A stretch of DNA of 64,000 nt from Rhodoferax sp. (GCF_028688795.1 NZ_JAQTXM010000009.1:62001-126000), one strand, 5' to 3'; shown: positions 27,239-36,768, numbered from the stretch's first letter. Notes: generated from the sequence alone by a model not told the origin. Translations and numbers: made by a program.

Positions 27239-28168
27239 TTACGGCTGTGGCAGAAGTCGGCCTGCAATGGCTGCAGCGGCAGACCGGGTTTCGACGCCCA
27301 ACTTCTCAAAAACGTGTTCAAGGTGTTTGTTTACTGTCCTGTGGCTCATTCCAAGAATGTCGGCAATGTCCCGGTTCGTCTTGCCTTTGGCAAGCCATGA
27401 CAACACTTCCGTCTCGCGCGGGGTCAGGGCGATGTCCCTCAGACGCTGCGTTGTGTTTTGGTCTTGCGTGGTCATGGTCAGTAACAACATGGATTCCCCT
27501 AGGCTACTTGGGCCCATGTGACGAGCCAGCAGGCGCCCGCCATTGTTCAATGTGGTGGAGCAAACACCCTCAGACAGGGCGACACCAAGCCACTGGGAAG
27601 TTTGCGCCAGCATCAAGTTGTCGGAACCGAAGGCATCTTCCAACCAGGTGGTCGCCTGAGGCGATCGCCACGCCATGCGGCCTTGAGAATCAAGCAAAAC
27701 AATGCCCATACCTGCGACATCAACGGCTTCGCGGACCAATCGCGCAACGCGGGCATTGCGCACATGTGTGGCTAAGCGCGCCATGACTTCTGGAATGCGC
27801 AGTGGCTTCACCACGTAGTCAACGCCACCACAGGCGAAGCCGCGCAGTATTTGGTCAGTTTCAGAGAGTCCGGTCATGAACAACACAGGCACGTGGGACC
27901 AAGCCGGCGTGGCCTTTATTTGTTCGCACAGCGAAAAGCCATCTCTGCCAGGCATGACCGCATCGAGCAGGACACCATCTGGCACGGTGACTTCAAAGCG
28001 ATCAAGTGCCTCCAGTGTGTCGCGTGCCGCAAGCACCACATAACCTTCGTTAACCAACGCATCGCAAATCATGCGCAACGTGTCGAGCGCATCGTCAACG
28101 ACCAGTATCACGGGCTGAGCAGGCGCATTTGTGCCCTGCGTGGTTTTATTGGTCGGCGTTGTCATCAC
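27239..28168 (-). CDS. LuxR-type response regulator (REC-PAS-like-HTH)
   Basis: 309-residue response regulator. The receiver spans ~18-135, with acidic pair VVDD, phosphoacceptor D69 in DGVLLDAVMPGRDG and the lysine in YVVKPL. A PAS-like linker (MGIVLLDSQGRMAWRSP) is followed by a LuxR helix-turn-helix near 240-300 (LTPRETEVLSWLAKGKTNRDIADILGMSHRTVNKHL, split here only for reading). Its start lies 23 bases inside the 3' end of the permease-kinase gene, so the two are translationally coupled and form a pair. The likely targets are the divergent urt/fmd operon and the porin at 61.6 kb. Confidence 0.9.
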   Translation of the reverse strand: MMTTPTNKTTQGTNAPAQPVILVVDDALDTLRMICDALVNEGYVVLAARDTLEALDRFEVTVPDGVLLDAVMPGRDGFSLCEQIKATPAWSHVPVLFMTGLSETDQILRGFACGGVDYVVKPLRIPEVMARLATHVRNARVARLVREAVDVAGMGIVLLDSQGRMAWRSPQATTWLEDAFGSDNLMLAQTSQWLGVALSEGVCSTTLNNGGRLLARHMGPSSLGESMLLLTMTTQDQNTTQRLRDIALTPRETEVLSWLAKGKTNRDIADILGMSHRTVNKHLEHVFEKLGVETRSAAAAIAGRLLPQP

Positions 28169-31100
28169 TTAACTCTGCGGTATCTCTGATGTATTCAATC
28201 AGGGTTTGGAAATCGAACCGATCAGCACACGCTAGCAGCAATGCCAATGTGGCCGCGTGGGCTGGTTCATTGTTCTGGGCCTGCCAAAGTCGCTGGCGCA
28301 AAGCAGCCACCTGTCCTTGGCGTGCCAGCCGCTGCAATTCTTCACGCAAGTCGGCGGGCAGAGGCGGGCCAGATACCCGATCGCGAACAATGCTAACTGG
28401 TGGGGCGATGGGAGCAAGGTCACGAACCCATTCAATCGAAAGTGACTTTTGCAGAGCGTCTAACAGCTCGGACTCCATCACTGGCTTGCCGACAAAGGCC
28501 TGACAATTCAGTTCGGCCAGCCGCTCGGGTTGATTGTCGAAAAGATTGGCTGAGACAAACACCACGGGCAGATTGGATGAAGTAAATTTCTGGCGCACCA
28601 AGCGCGCTGTTTCCCAACCGTCCAGGTCGTCCATGGTGATGTCAAGAAGCAGTAGGTCAGGTGGTTTGTGTGCCAATATTTCCATACATTCTTGACCGCT
28701 CGCAGCTTCCCGCACGACAAAACCCAATGGCATCAGTATTCCGGCTAGCAACTGCCGGTGCAGCGGTTGGTCGTCCACCACCAGCAGTGTCTTGCGTTCT
28801 CCGAGGTAGCCAGTGACTGACCTCATCTGCAAGGCCGCGGGCAACGGGTAGCGGGGGTCAGGCGCAATTCCTGGCAGATACAAGCGCAGAGAAAATGTGC
28901 TGCCGTGTCCTGTACGACTTTTTAAGGTGAGTTCGCCTCCCATCATGTCTGTCAAGAGGTGGGTGATGGTCAGACCCAGTCCGGTACCGGTTTCAGCGGC
29001 CCGGCGCCCAGCGCTTCCGCGCTCAAATGGAAGAAAAATCCGCTTTTGGTCTTGTGACGCAATGCCAATGCCGGTGTCCACCACATCAATGCGCGCAACC
29101 AGTTTGCGAAAATCGAGCTTTAACAGCACCTCACCCTCGCTGGTGAATCGAACGGCATTGCTCAGTAGGTTGATCAATATCTGGCGCAGTCGCTTGGCAT
29201 CGGCGCGTATCCAGGCCGGCACATTTCCTTCTTCCTGCACGGTGAAACGCAGACCCTTGGCCTCAGCCTGCGGCCGCACCATGCGGTCCACATCCTCCAG
29301 CAATTGACCTAGCGGTAGGGGAACTGGGTCGAGTTTCAATCGGCCTGCTTCGATGCGTGCCAAGTCCAATGAGCCGTCGATCAGTGCATGCATGTGCTGG
29401 CCGCTTCGTTGCATGGTGGCGATTTTTTCGCGGATCCAGATGGAAATATCCGGGCTTTTCAGCAGAATATGTGCATAGCCCAGGATGCTTGTGAGTGGCG
29501 TGCGCAGTTCATGTGACATACCTGCCACATAGCGAGTCTTGGCCAGGCTGGCTGCTTCGGCGCGGTCGCGGGCTGCCTGCAGCTCAACGTCTGTACGACG
29601 GTGCGCATCTATTTCCAGCATCAATAACTGGGTCTGACGTTCTGATTCGTCTTGTGCCATACGTCGGCTGTCGGTGGTCAGTACGACCCACCAAGAGCAC
29701 ACTGCAGCCAGCAGCACCAGCAAAGCATAGATCTTGAGGAAGGGCGTGTACAGCAACTCCCCAGGAGTCTTTAGGCTTTCCTGGACATAAACCACGCCGA
29801 AGAAGAACGCCATGACGGCGCTGATGGACAACAAGACAGTCAGGTACTGCCCAACACGGAAGTTGACTCGCACGGCTACTTGTGGCGGTAGCAAAGTAGC
29901 AAGCCAGTCTCTTAACTGGGCGGAGGCCCGGGAGTTGGTTTTACAACGGTCGTGACAGCGTGATTCGAGGGAACAGCACAGCGAGCAGATGGGTGCGCGG
30001 TAGGCCGGGCAACTCGCCATGTCTTCTGACTCGAACTGGTTTTCGCAGACTGCGCACCGCACCAACTGACCCGGTAGCCAGTTGCCGACCGGCGTGCGTG
30101 CAAGGTAGTAGCGGCCATGGGTGGCCCAAGCCAGTAGCGGTGCCAGCGCCATCGCCAGACCAAGCGCGATAAAGGGGGAAAATGCGGCGGCAGTTTCACC
30201 CATTAACCCTGCGTATGCCAGGCTTGCTACTAGGGCAGCCACCAACATGGATCCCATGCCAACCGGGTTGAAATCATAGAGGTGTGCCCGCCTGAACTCG
30301 ATACCCTTGGGGCTAAGGCCTAGTGGCTTGTTGATGACCAAGTCGGCCACCAAGGCGCCGACCCAAGCGATGGCCACGTTGCTGTACACAGCCAGCACTT
30401 TCTCAATGCCGGCAAACACCCCAAGCAGCATCAGCAGCGTAGCAATCGCCACATTGAATACGAGCCAGACTACACGGCCCGGATGGCTGCGTGTAATACG
30501 GGCAAAGAAGTTCGACCAGGCCAGGGAGCCAGCATATGCGTTGGTGACATTGATTTTTATCTGGGAAATGATGACAAACACCACGGTCATCGCCAGTGCC
30601 AACCCCGGATGTCCAACGGCTTGAGTAAACCCGGCCAAATACATTTGGGTCGGCTCCGTGGTGCGTTCGGGTGCGACCTCGAACTGCATGGCGGCAAAGG
30701 CTAAAAATGCACCGCCTGCCATCTTCAGCATGCCCATGACGATCCAGCCCGGTCCAGTCACCAGTACGGCTAACCACCAACGCACGCGGTTCTGCCGCGT
30801 GCGCTCGGGCAGGAATCGTAAAAAATCGACTTGTTCGCCAATCTGCACGACCAGTGAAAAAATTACCGTTGCTGCGGCACCGAACATCAGTGGCTGAAAT
30901 CCATTGCTACCCGAGCGCAAACCAGTGAGGCCAGCAAAGTCTCGGTACAGCTGCGGCTGCGAGAGCGAAATCCAGACAAACGGAAGCAGCAGCAGGAATA
31001 GCCACAGCGGTTGGGTCCAGGCCTGCAGCCGCGAAATCAATGTGATGCCGTGTATGACCAGCGGAATGATCACCACAGCTGAAAGCACACAACACCACGC

Positions 31101-31568
31101 CAACGGCCAGTCCGTGGCAAGTTGCACTGCCAACGCCATGATCGTTGCTTCCAGCGCAAAAAAGATAAAGGTGAACACCGCGTAGATCAATGACGTGATC
31201 GTGGAGCCGAGGTAACCAAAGCCGGCGCCGCGGGTGAGCAGGTCCATGTCCAGCCCATAGCGAGCTGCGTAGTAGGCGATAGGCAGGCCGGTGAAAAAGA
31301 TGATCAGGCCCACCACCAGGATGGCCCACATGGCATTCGAAAAACCGTAGTTGACGGCGATGGCGCCACCGATGGCCTCCAGTGCCAAAAAAGAGAGTGA
31401 GCCAAAGGCGGTGTTGGCCACCCGCCATTCACTCCACTTGCGAAAACTGCGCGGCGTATAGCGCAACGCGTAGTCCTCCATGGTCTCGTCGGCCACCCAT
31501 GAGTTGTATTCGCGACGAAAGCCAAAAATCTTTTGGGCAGCAGGCGTGGAGCTATTTGCGGGTCTCAT
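28146..31568 (-). CDS. NCS1 permease - hybrid histidine kinase fusion
   Basis: 1140-residue fusion. Residues ~15-500 are a full NCS1 (cytosine/purine/allantoin-type) permease with about twelve helices (SEWRVANTAFGSLSFLALEA, INVTNAYAGSLAWSNFF, WVGALVADLVIN). A cysteine-rich insert follows at ~505-545 (CAVCENQF, CPAYRAPICSLCC, CHDRCK), probably metal-binding. Two more membrane helices (~570-635) and a coiled coil precede HisKA (GMSHELRTPLTSILGYA) and an ATPase domain (NLLSNAVRF, DTGIGI, GTGLGL). A receiver then has VVDDQ and LLLLDITMDD. A final ~90-residue helical tail lacks the HxxKG of Hpt domains. It probably senses substrate binding or flux through the permease; the ligand is inferred from the neighbouring amide/urea genes. 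Confidence 0.92.
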   Translation of the reverse strand: MRPANSSTPAAQKIFGFRREYNSWVADETMEDYALRYTPRSFRKWSEWRVANTAFGSLSFLALEAIGGAIAVNYGFSNAMWAILVVGLIIFFTGLPIAYYAARYGLDMDLLTRGAGFGYLGSTITSLIYAVFTFIFFALEATIMALAVQLATDWPLAWCCVLSAVVIIPLVIHGITLISRLQAWTQPLWLFLLLLPFVWISLSQPQLYRDFAGLTGLRSGSNGFQPLMFGAAATVIFSLVVQIGEQVDFLRFLPERTRQNRVRWWLAVLVTGPGWIVMGMLKMAGGAFLAFAAMQFEVAPERTTEPTQMYLAGFTQAVGHPGLALAMTVVFVIISQIKINVTNAYAGSLAWSNFFARITRSHPGRVVWLVFNVAIATLLMLLGVFAGIEKVLAVYSNVAIAWVGALVADLVINKPLGLSPKGIEFRRAHLYDFNPVGMGSMLVAALVASLAYAGLMGETAAAFSPFIALGLAMALAPLLAWATHGRYYLARTPVGNWLPGQLVRCAVCENQFESEDMASCPAYRAPICSLCCSLESRCHDRCKTNSRASAQLRDWLATLLPPQVAVRVNFRVGQYLTVLLSISAVMAFFFGVVYVQESLKTPGELLYTPFLKIYALLVLLAAVCSWWVVLTTDSRRMAQDESERQTQLLMLEIDAHRRTDVELQAARDRAEAASLAKTRYVAGMSHELRTPLTSILGYAHILLKSPDISIWIREKIATMQRSGQHMHALIDGSLDLARIEAGRLKLDPVPLPLGQLLEDVDRMVRPQAEAKGLRFTVQEEGNVPAWIRADAKRLRQILINLLSNAVRFTSEGEVLLKLDFRKLVARIDVVDTGIGIASQDQKRIFLPFERGSAGRRAAETGTGLGLTITHLLTDMMGGELTLKSRTGHGSTFSLRLYLPGIAPDPRYPLPAALQMRSVTGYLGERKTLLVVDDQPLHRQLLAGILMPLGFVVREAASGQECMEILAHKPPDLLLLDITMDDLDGWETARLVRQKFTSSNLPVVFVSANLFDNQPERLAELNCQAFVGKPVMESELLDALQKSLSIEWVRDLAPIAPPVSIVRDRVSGPPLPADLREELQRLARQGQVAALRQRLWQAQNNEPAHAATLALLLACADRFDFQTLIEYIRDTAELSDDNADQ

Positions 31569-31625
31569 GTGAATGAACCAAGCAAGAACTGTTCTCGCCG
31601 ATCAAACCAAATTGGTGCAGTCGCG

Positions 31626-31641
31626 TACGTTATTTAACGTA
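31626..31641. promoter_or_regulatory. Inverted repeat in the permease-kinase/urtA divergent promoter
   Basis: TACGTTA-TT-TAACGTA: perfect seven-base arms two bases apart, ten bases before the CTAAGGGATTTCCCT element. Its position in the 158-base divergent spacer suggests an operator. The binding protein is unknown. Confidence 0.5.
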
Positions 31642-31650
31642 TATGCGCAA

Positions 31651-31669
31651 CTAAGGGATTTCCCTAAAG
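31651..31669. promoter_or_regulatory. Candidate operator CTAAGGGATTTCCCT upstream of urtA
   Basis: The core AGGGA-TT-TCCCT is an inverted repeat and the 15-base motif is repeated exactly upstream of the porin gene (61471). It ends about 60 bases before the urtA start, where an activator or the polymerase would bind. The LuxR-type regulator encoded next to it is the natural candidate to bind here. Confidence 0.55.
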
Positions 31670-31726
31670 TAGCGACAAATCGGTGTTTCGCTGATTTCAT
31701 TTCCTTAACCCTCTTAGGAGTTTTCC

Positions 31727-32992
31727 ATGAAGCAACTTTCAGAGCTGAATGCCGCTACCCCCGAATCCCCAGATGCCAGTCGCCGCCGGGTGCTGCAAAT
31801 GTTGGGTGCCGCGTCTGTGGCTGGGATTCCAGCGTGGAGTTTTGGTCAGCCCACTGCCGCCGTAAACACCACCAAGCTCGCGGTGACCGACACGGAGGTC
31901 ACTGTGGGTCAGTTGCACTCTGCGACCGGGACCATGGCGATTTCCGAAACAGGCTCGATTCAAGCCGAGCAACTGGCGATTGATCAAATCAATGCCATGG
32001 GGGGTGTCCTCGGCCGCAAGATCAAGGTGATCAAAGAAGATGGCGCCTCCGACTGGCCCACATTCGCTGAAAAGTCCAAGAAACTGTTGATCAACGACCA
32101 CTGTGCCGCCGTTTTCGGCTGCTGGACCTCAGCCTCGCGCAAAGCGGTGCTGCCAGTGTTCGAGAAAGAAAACGGACTGCTGTACTACCCTACCTTCTAT
32201 GAAGGTCTGGAGCAATCCAAAAACGTCATTTATACCGGCCAGGAAGCCACCCAGCAGATTTTGTACAGCCTGGAATGGGCAAAGACCGAGAAGAAGGCCA
32301 AGACCTTCTTTTTGATTGGCTCTGACTACATCTGGCCACGCACCTCGATGAAGATTGCGCGTAAGCACATTGAGAATTTCCAGAAGGGCAAAGTCGTTGG
32401 CGAAGAGTATTACCCGCTGGGCAGTACCAATTTCGGTTCACTCATGAACAAGATCAAGCTGCAAAAGCCAGACTGCATCTATGCGGCCGTGGTGGGTGGC
32501 TCCAACGTGGCTTTCTATAAAGCGCTTAAAGCAGCCGGCATCACCGGTGACAAGCAGCTTCTGGTGACGTTGTCGGTAACTGAAGATGAAATGACAGGTG
32601 TGGGCGGAGAGAACTTTGCAGGCTTCTACTCGTCTATGAAGTATTTCCAGTCGCTCGACAACGACAACAACAAGAAATTTGTCGCAGCGTTCAAAGCCAA
32701 GTATGGCAAAGACTCTGTGATCGGCGATGTGACTCAGGCGGGTTACTTAGGTCCCTGGCTCTGGAAGGCTGCAGTCGAGAAAGCCAAGAGCTTTGACGTC
32801 GACAAAGTCGTCGCTGCGTCGCCAGGCATCGAGCTCAAGACTGCACCCGAAGGGTATGTAAAGCTTGATCCAAACCACCACTTGTGGAGTAAGTCGCGAA
32901 TCGCCATGGGTATGCCTGATGCCTCCTTTAAGGTGGTGGCAGAGTCTCCTGAATTGATTAAGCCGGATCCGTTCCCCAAGGGTTATCAGTAA
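31727..32992 (+). CDS. urtA: Urea/short-chain amide ABC transporter, substrate-binding protein
   Basis: 421-residue periplasmic binding protein of the UrtA/FmdD type. A twin-arginine-like signal (SRRRVLQMLGAASVAGIPAWSFG) spans ~18-42. The mature part has the family's VGQLHSATGTMAISE, GWTSASRKAVLPVFE-like block (here CWTSASRKAVLP), GLLYYPTFYEG and FFLIGSDYIWPRT. The start follows TTAGGAG. It heads an operon running to amiE. A hairpin after the gene may set its higher expression. Because formamidase and amidase genes are in the operon and no urease is seen, short amides are as likely a substrate as urea. Confidence 0.9.
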   Translation: MKQLSELNAATPESPDASRRRVLQMLGAASVAGIPAWSFGQPTAAVNTTKLAVTDTEVTVGQLHSATGTMAISETGSIQAEQLAIDQINAMGGVLGRKIKVIKEDGASDWPTFAEKSKKLLINDHCAAVFGCWTSASRKAVLPVFEKENGLLYYPTFYEGLEQSKNVIYTGQEATQQILYSLEWAKTEKKAKTFFLIGSDYIWPRTSMKIARKHIENFQKGKVVGEEYYPLGSTNFGSLMNKIKLQKPDCIYAAVVGGSNVAFYKALKAAGITGDKQLLVTLSVTEDEMTGVGGENFAGFYSSMKYFQSLDNDNNKKFVAAFKAKYGKDSVIGDVTQAGYLGPWLWKAAVEKAKSFDVDKVVAASPGIELKTAPEGYVKLDPNHHLWSKSRIAMGMPDASFKVVAESPELIKPDPFPKGYQ

Positions 32993-33004
32993 GCCCTAGT
33001 CCGA

Positions 33005-33039
33005 GCAACCGGCTCCAGGTTCAGTTCAGGACCGGTTGC
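33005..33039 (+). terminator. Intergenic hairpin between urtA and urtB
   Basis: GCAACCGG and CCGGTTGC form a perfect eight-base stem around a 19-base loop, without a U-tract. After a binding-protein gene such a stem usually stabilises the upstream message or partly stops transcription, making the binding protein more abundant than the permeases. Confidence 0.55.
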
Positions 33040-33077
33040 AGTGCAAATTCCATTTTTTACTGGCAGGAGTCAGCACA

Positions 33078-33992
33078 ATGAGCTTCAATGAATTACTCAA
33101 CATCGGCCTGATGCAAGGCTTTGCTGGCCTTAGCCTGTTTGCCGTACTGCTGCTCATGGGTCTTGGACTGGCCATTATCTTTGGCCAAATGGGTGTGATC
33201 AATATGGCACACGGTGAATTCATGACGATCGGCGCCTACACGGTCTATCTAGGTTCTACGCTAGCGTCTTCTATCAGTCCAGGCGCTACCGCCTATTATT
33301 TTCCGCTGGCCATCCTGGCTGCTTTTGCCTTTGCCTTTGCCGCGGGCTGGCTCATTGAGTGGTCGCTGATACGCCACTTGTACAAGCGACCGTTGGACAC
33401 ACTGCTGGCAACTTGGGGTGTGAGCCTGGCCATGCAGCAGAGCTTTCGCACATTCATCGGCCCCAAAGAGGTCAGCCCAACACTACCAGACTGGTTGCTG
33501 GGTTCTTGGGCACCTTCCGAAGGCCTCGATATACCAATTAACGGTATGTTTGTGCTCGGACTCACCGCCGTCGTTACCTGCGGCGTGCTGATTGCCCTCC
33601 ACAAAAGCCGGTGGGGCTTGCGGGTTCGGGCCACAGTGAGCAACCGTGTCATGGCCAATGCCATTGGCATCGACACCAGTAAGACTGATCGCTTGACCTT
33701 TGCGATTGGATGCGGCATCGCAGGCGTGGCTGGTGCCGCATTCACCACCATCGGCTCAACTGGTCCCACCTCAGGGTCACTTTACATCGTCGACGCCTTT
33801 TTGGTGGTCACCTTTGGTGGCGCAGCCAGTTTGTTGGGCACGGTGGTTTCGGCATTTGGAATCGCCCAAACCCAATCCATCACTGAATTCTTCATGGCCG
33901 GGTCGATGGCCAAGATGCTGACCCTGTCACTGGTCGTATTGATATTGATGGCGAGGCCGCAGGGTTTGTTCGCCAGCAAAGTACGCCGCTAA
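33078..33992 (+). CDS. urtB: Urea/amide ABC transporter permease UrtB-like
   Basis: 304-residue membrane permease of the LivH/UrtB family with about eight helices. The family-specific GLGLAIIFGQMGVINMAHGEF and LLATWGVSLAMQQSFR are present, as is the central loop KSRWGLRVRATVSNRVMANAIGID (EAA-like contact with the ATPases). ATG 33078 follows GGCAGGAG. It equals FmdE in the formamide-type naming. Confidence 0.92.
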   Translation: MSFNELLNIGLMQGFAGLSLFAVLLLMGLGLAIIFGQMGVINMAHGEFMTIGAYTVYLGSTLASSISPGATAYYFPLAILAAFAFAFAAGWLIEWSLIRHLYKRPLDTLLATWGVSLAMQQSFRTFIGPKEVSPTLPDWLLGSWAPSEGLDIPINGMFVLGLTAVVTCGVLIALHKSRWGLRVRATVSNRVMANAIGIDTSKTDRLTFAIGCGIAGVAGAAFTTIGSTGPTSGSLYIVDAFLVVTFGGAASLLGTVVSAFGIAQTQSITEFFMAGSMAKMLTLSLVVLILMARPQGLFASKVRR

Positions 33993-34035
33993 TTGTGCGA
34001 TCCCGCAAGCCCAAAATTTTCTGGAGAAGATCGTT

Positions 34036-35244
34036 ATGAACCTCTTAAAAGCCTGGATTCAGCGCTACCAGCTCGCTAGTCTGGTGGTGTTGACGGTGTT
34101 GCTCGTGGTGGTGTTGCCGCTCACGCTCGACATCTTTCGGCTCAACCTGATTGGCAAATACCTCACCTATTCCTTTGTTGCGATTGGCCTGGTCATGGTG
34201 TGGGGTTACGGGGGTGTACTTAGCTTGGGACAAGGGGTGTTTTTTGGTTTGGGTGGCTATGCCATGGCGATGTTTCTCAAGCTAGAGGCATCTGATCCCG
34301 TGAGCACCAAGATCCAATCCACACCTGGCATACCAGACTTTATGGATTGGAACCAAATCACTGAGTTGCCAACCTTGTGGGTGCCTTTCAAGAGCTTTCC
34401 ATTCGCACTGGCCGCTGTGATCGTTGTGCCCACCCTGTTGGCCTGGATTGTGAGTTTTGCAATGTTCAAGCGACGCGTCGGTGGTGTCTATTTTGCCATC
34501 ATTACGCAGGCAGTGGCGCTCATTCTCACCGTGCTCATCGTCGGTCAGCAGGGTTACACCGGCGGTGTCAATGGCATGACCGACCTCAAAACACTTATGG
34601 GTTGGGACACCAGAACCGACAGCGCCAAATACATTTTGTACTACGTGTGCGTGGGTTTGCTGGTGGCTGCCATCGTGCTGTGCCGCTGGATACAGACCAG
34701 CAAGCTTGGCACGCTGTTGCTTGCCATGCGTGACAAAGAAGACCGGGTGCGCTTTTCTGGATACGACGTGGCAGATTTTCGAATTTTCACCTTCTGTCTC
34801 GCAGCAGCTCTGTCGGGGATTGGTGGGGCACTGTTTACCCTGCAGGTGGGCTTCATGTCCCCCAGTTTCGTTGGCATCGTTCCCTCGATTGAAATGGTGA
34901 TCTTTGCTGCGGTGGGCGGACGCATGAGCCTGGTGGGTGCGGTTTACGGCACGCTGTTGGTCAATGCTGGCAAGACCTTCTTCTCAGAGAGTTTCCCAGA
35001 GGCCTGGCTGTTTCTGATGGCGGCCCTGTTCATCGGCGTGACCATGGCATTTCCCATGGGCTTGGCTGGTCTCTGGGAGAGCCACATCGTGCCATGGTGG
35101 AAAGCACGCCGGGAGGCTTTGCGCGCAGCGGCAGTTGTGAGGCCCGTGACCGTGGCCATGCCTTCCCTGCGTCCAGCAGATCCAACTGAAAAATCGCCCG
35201 ACGGCAAGGCAATGCCTGATGGCATTCGCAGCCAGAGCGTTTGA
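34036..35244 (+). CDS. urtC: Urea/amide ABC transporter permease UrtC-like
   Basis: 402-residue LivM/UrtC permease. It starts with LLVVVLPLTLDIFRLNLIGKYLTYSFVAIGLVMVWGYGG, has the UrtC-type SLGQGVFFGLGGYAMAM, and an ATPase-contact loop RDKEDRVRFSGYDVADFRIF. The C-terminal ~45 residues are cytoplasmic and variable. It is the second half of the membrane channel with UrtB (FmdF equivalent). The ribosome site GGAGAAG precedes the ATG. Confidence 0.92.
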   Translation: MNLLKAWIQRYQLASLVVLTVLLVVVLPLTLDIFRLNLIGKYLTYSFVAIGLVMVWGYGGVLSLGQGVFFGLGGYAMAMFLKLEASDPVSTKIQSTPGIPDFMDWNQITELPTLWVPFKSFPFALAAVIVVPTLLAWIVSFAMFKRRVGGVYFAIITQAVALILTVLIVGQQGYTGGVNGMTDLKTLMGWDTRTDSAKYILYYVCVGLLVAAIVLCRWIQTSKLGTLLLAMRDKEDRVRFSGYDVADFRIFTFCLAAALSGIGGALFTLQVGFMSPSFVGIVPSIEMVIFAAVGGRMSLVGAVYGTLLVNAGKTFFSESFPEAWLFLMAALFIGVTMAFPMGLAGLWESHIVPWWKARREALRAAAVVRPVTVAMPSLRPADPTEKSPDGKAMPDGIRSQSV

Positions 35245-35262
35245 AGACCAAAGGAGATACCC

Positions 35263-36006
35263 ATGAGTAACACCGACTTTGCCCTCGCTGTCGAAGATCT
35301 GACCGTATCGTTTGACGGGTTTAAGGCAATCGATGCGCTGAACCTGTACATCGATAAAAACGAATTACGCGTGATCATTGGTCCGAACGGTGCCGGGAAA
35401 ACAACGCTGCTTGACCTCATTTGCGGAAAGACGCGGGCCAGCGGCGGCAGCATCAAGTTCAAGAATGAGGAGATCCTCCAAATTCCGGAACACATGCGGG
35501 TTCGCCTGGGAATCGGCCGCAAGTTTCAAACACCGTCCATTTACGAAAACCTTTCGGTTTTCAAGAACCTGGAGGTCTCCTACCCCGCTGGTCGTTCAGT
35601 CTGGGGCGCGCTGGCCTTCAAGTGCACGGATGACATTCGTTCCCGTGTGGAGGCCGTAGCTGCTGACATTGGACTTGCTGACCGGTTGGAGACCGAGGCG
35701 GGTTTGCTCTCGCATGGGCAAAAGCAGTGGCTGGAAATAGGCATGTTGCTGATGCAAGATCCAGAACTTCTCATGCTTGATGAACCAATTGCCGGTATGA
35801 GCTCGCGGGAGCGAGACCTGACGGCTGAGCTGCTTCAGCGTATTTGCAAGAACCGCGCCGTGATCGTGATCGAACACGACATGGAGTTTGTCAAGAAGAT
35901 TGCCCACAAGGTCACCGTTATGCACCAGGGAAAGATTCTTGCCGAGGGCCCCATGGACAAAGTGCAAGCCGACCCCAAGGTCATTGAAGTCTATCTTGGG
36001 CATTGA
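35263..36006 (+). CDS. urtD: Urea/amide ABC transporter ATPase UrtD-like
   Basis: 247-residue ABC ATPase. Walker A is GPNGAGKTT, and the signature is the UrtD-type LSHGQKQWLEIG rather than LSGGQ. Walker B is LLMLDEP and the switch histidine is in VIVIEHDMEFV. It follows urtC after 18 bases with AAAGGAG before the ATG. Confidence 0.94.
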   Translation: MSNTDFALAVEDLTVSFDGFKAIDALNLYIDKNELRVIIGPNGAGKTTLLDLICGKTRASGGSIKFKNEEILQIPEHMRVRLGIGRKFQTPSIYENLSVFKNLEVSYPAGRSVWGALAFKCTDDIRSRVEAVAADIGLADRLETEAGLLSHGQKQWLEIGMLLMQDPELLMLDEPIAGMSSRERDLTAELLQRICKNRAVIVIEHDMEFVKKIAHKVTVMHQGKILAEGPMDKVQADPKVIEVYLGH

Positions 36007-36038
36007 CCCTCGTTCATTCATCGCGAAAGGAATATTCA

Positions 36039-36728
36039 ATGCTGCAAGTTCAGAATTTATCAGTGGCTTACGGGCAGAGCGAAGCCCTGCATGGTGTCTC
36101 TTTTGAAGGACGTGTCAATGAAACAGTAGCCATCATGGGGCGCAATGGCATGGGCAAGACAACTCTATTCAAGAGCCTGATGGGAATCTTGCCAATCAAG
36201 GGTGGCAGCATCAGTGTGGCGGGACAGGATGTCTCCCATGACGAGAGCTTTCGCAGGGTGGCCAAGGGCATCGCCTATGTGCCACAGGGCCGCATGATTT
36301 TTCCAACCCTGAGCGTGGAGGAAAACATCCAGACGGGCCTGGAAAATGCCAAAGAAAAAGTCGTGCCCGAGGAAATATACGCCCTGTTTCCGGTGTTGTG
36401 GGACATGCGGCGGCGCAAAGGTGGCAACCTGTCTGGCGGTCAGCAGCAACAGTTAGCCATCGCACGCGCCCTGGCGACTGACCCCAAGGTGTTGTTGCTG
36501 GATGAGCCTACCGAAGGTATCCAGCCATCCATCATCAAAGACATCGCCAAAGCGCTCAACGAGATACGCAAGATGCGCCAGATCACCATCATCGTGTCTG
36601 AGCAAGTCCTGTCGTTTGCCATGGATGTGGCAGACCGGCTGTTTGTGATCGAGGGCGGCCGGTTTGTGCATGAAACCGCACGCGTTGATACCGACCAGCA
36701 ACACATCAAGTCCTACCTGTCTGTTTAG
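36039..36728 (+). CDS. urtE: Urea/amide ABC transporter ATPase UrtE-like
   Basis: 229-residue LivF-type ATPase pairing with UrtD. Walker A is GRNGMGKTT, signature NLSGGQQQQLAIARAL, and Walker B LLLDEPTEGIQPSII. The ATG at 36039 (MLQVQNLSVAYG) with AAAGGA upstream is chosen over a longer frame that would overlap urtD. Confidence 0.94.
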   Translation: MLQVQNLSVAYGQSEALHGVSFEGRVNETVAIMGRNGMGKTTLFKSLMGILPIKGGSISVAGQDVSHDESFRRVAKGIAYVPQGRMIFPTLSVEENIQTGLENAKEKVVPEEIYALFPVLWDMRRRKGGNLSGGQQQQLAIARALATDPKVLLLDEPTEGIQPSIIKDIAKALNEIRKMRQITIIVSEQVLSFAMDVADRLFVIEGGRFVHETARVDTDQQHIKSYLSV

Positions 36729-36768
36729 CTTTCATCTTTATCTATTTTCAACCCTGAAGGAGAACGAA

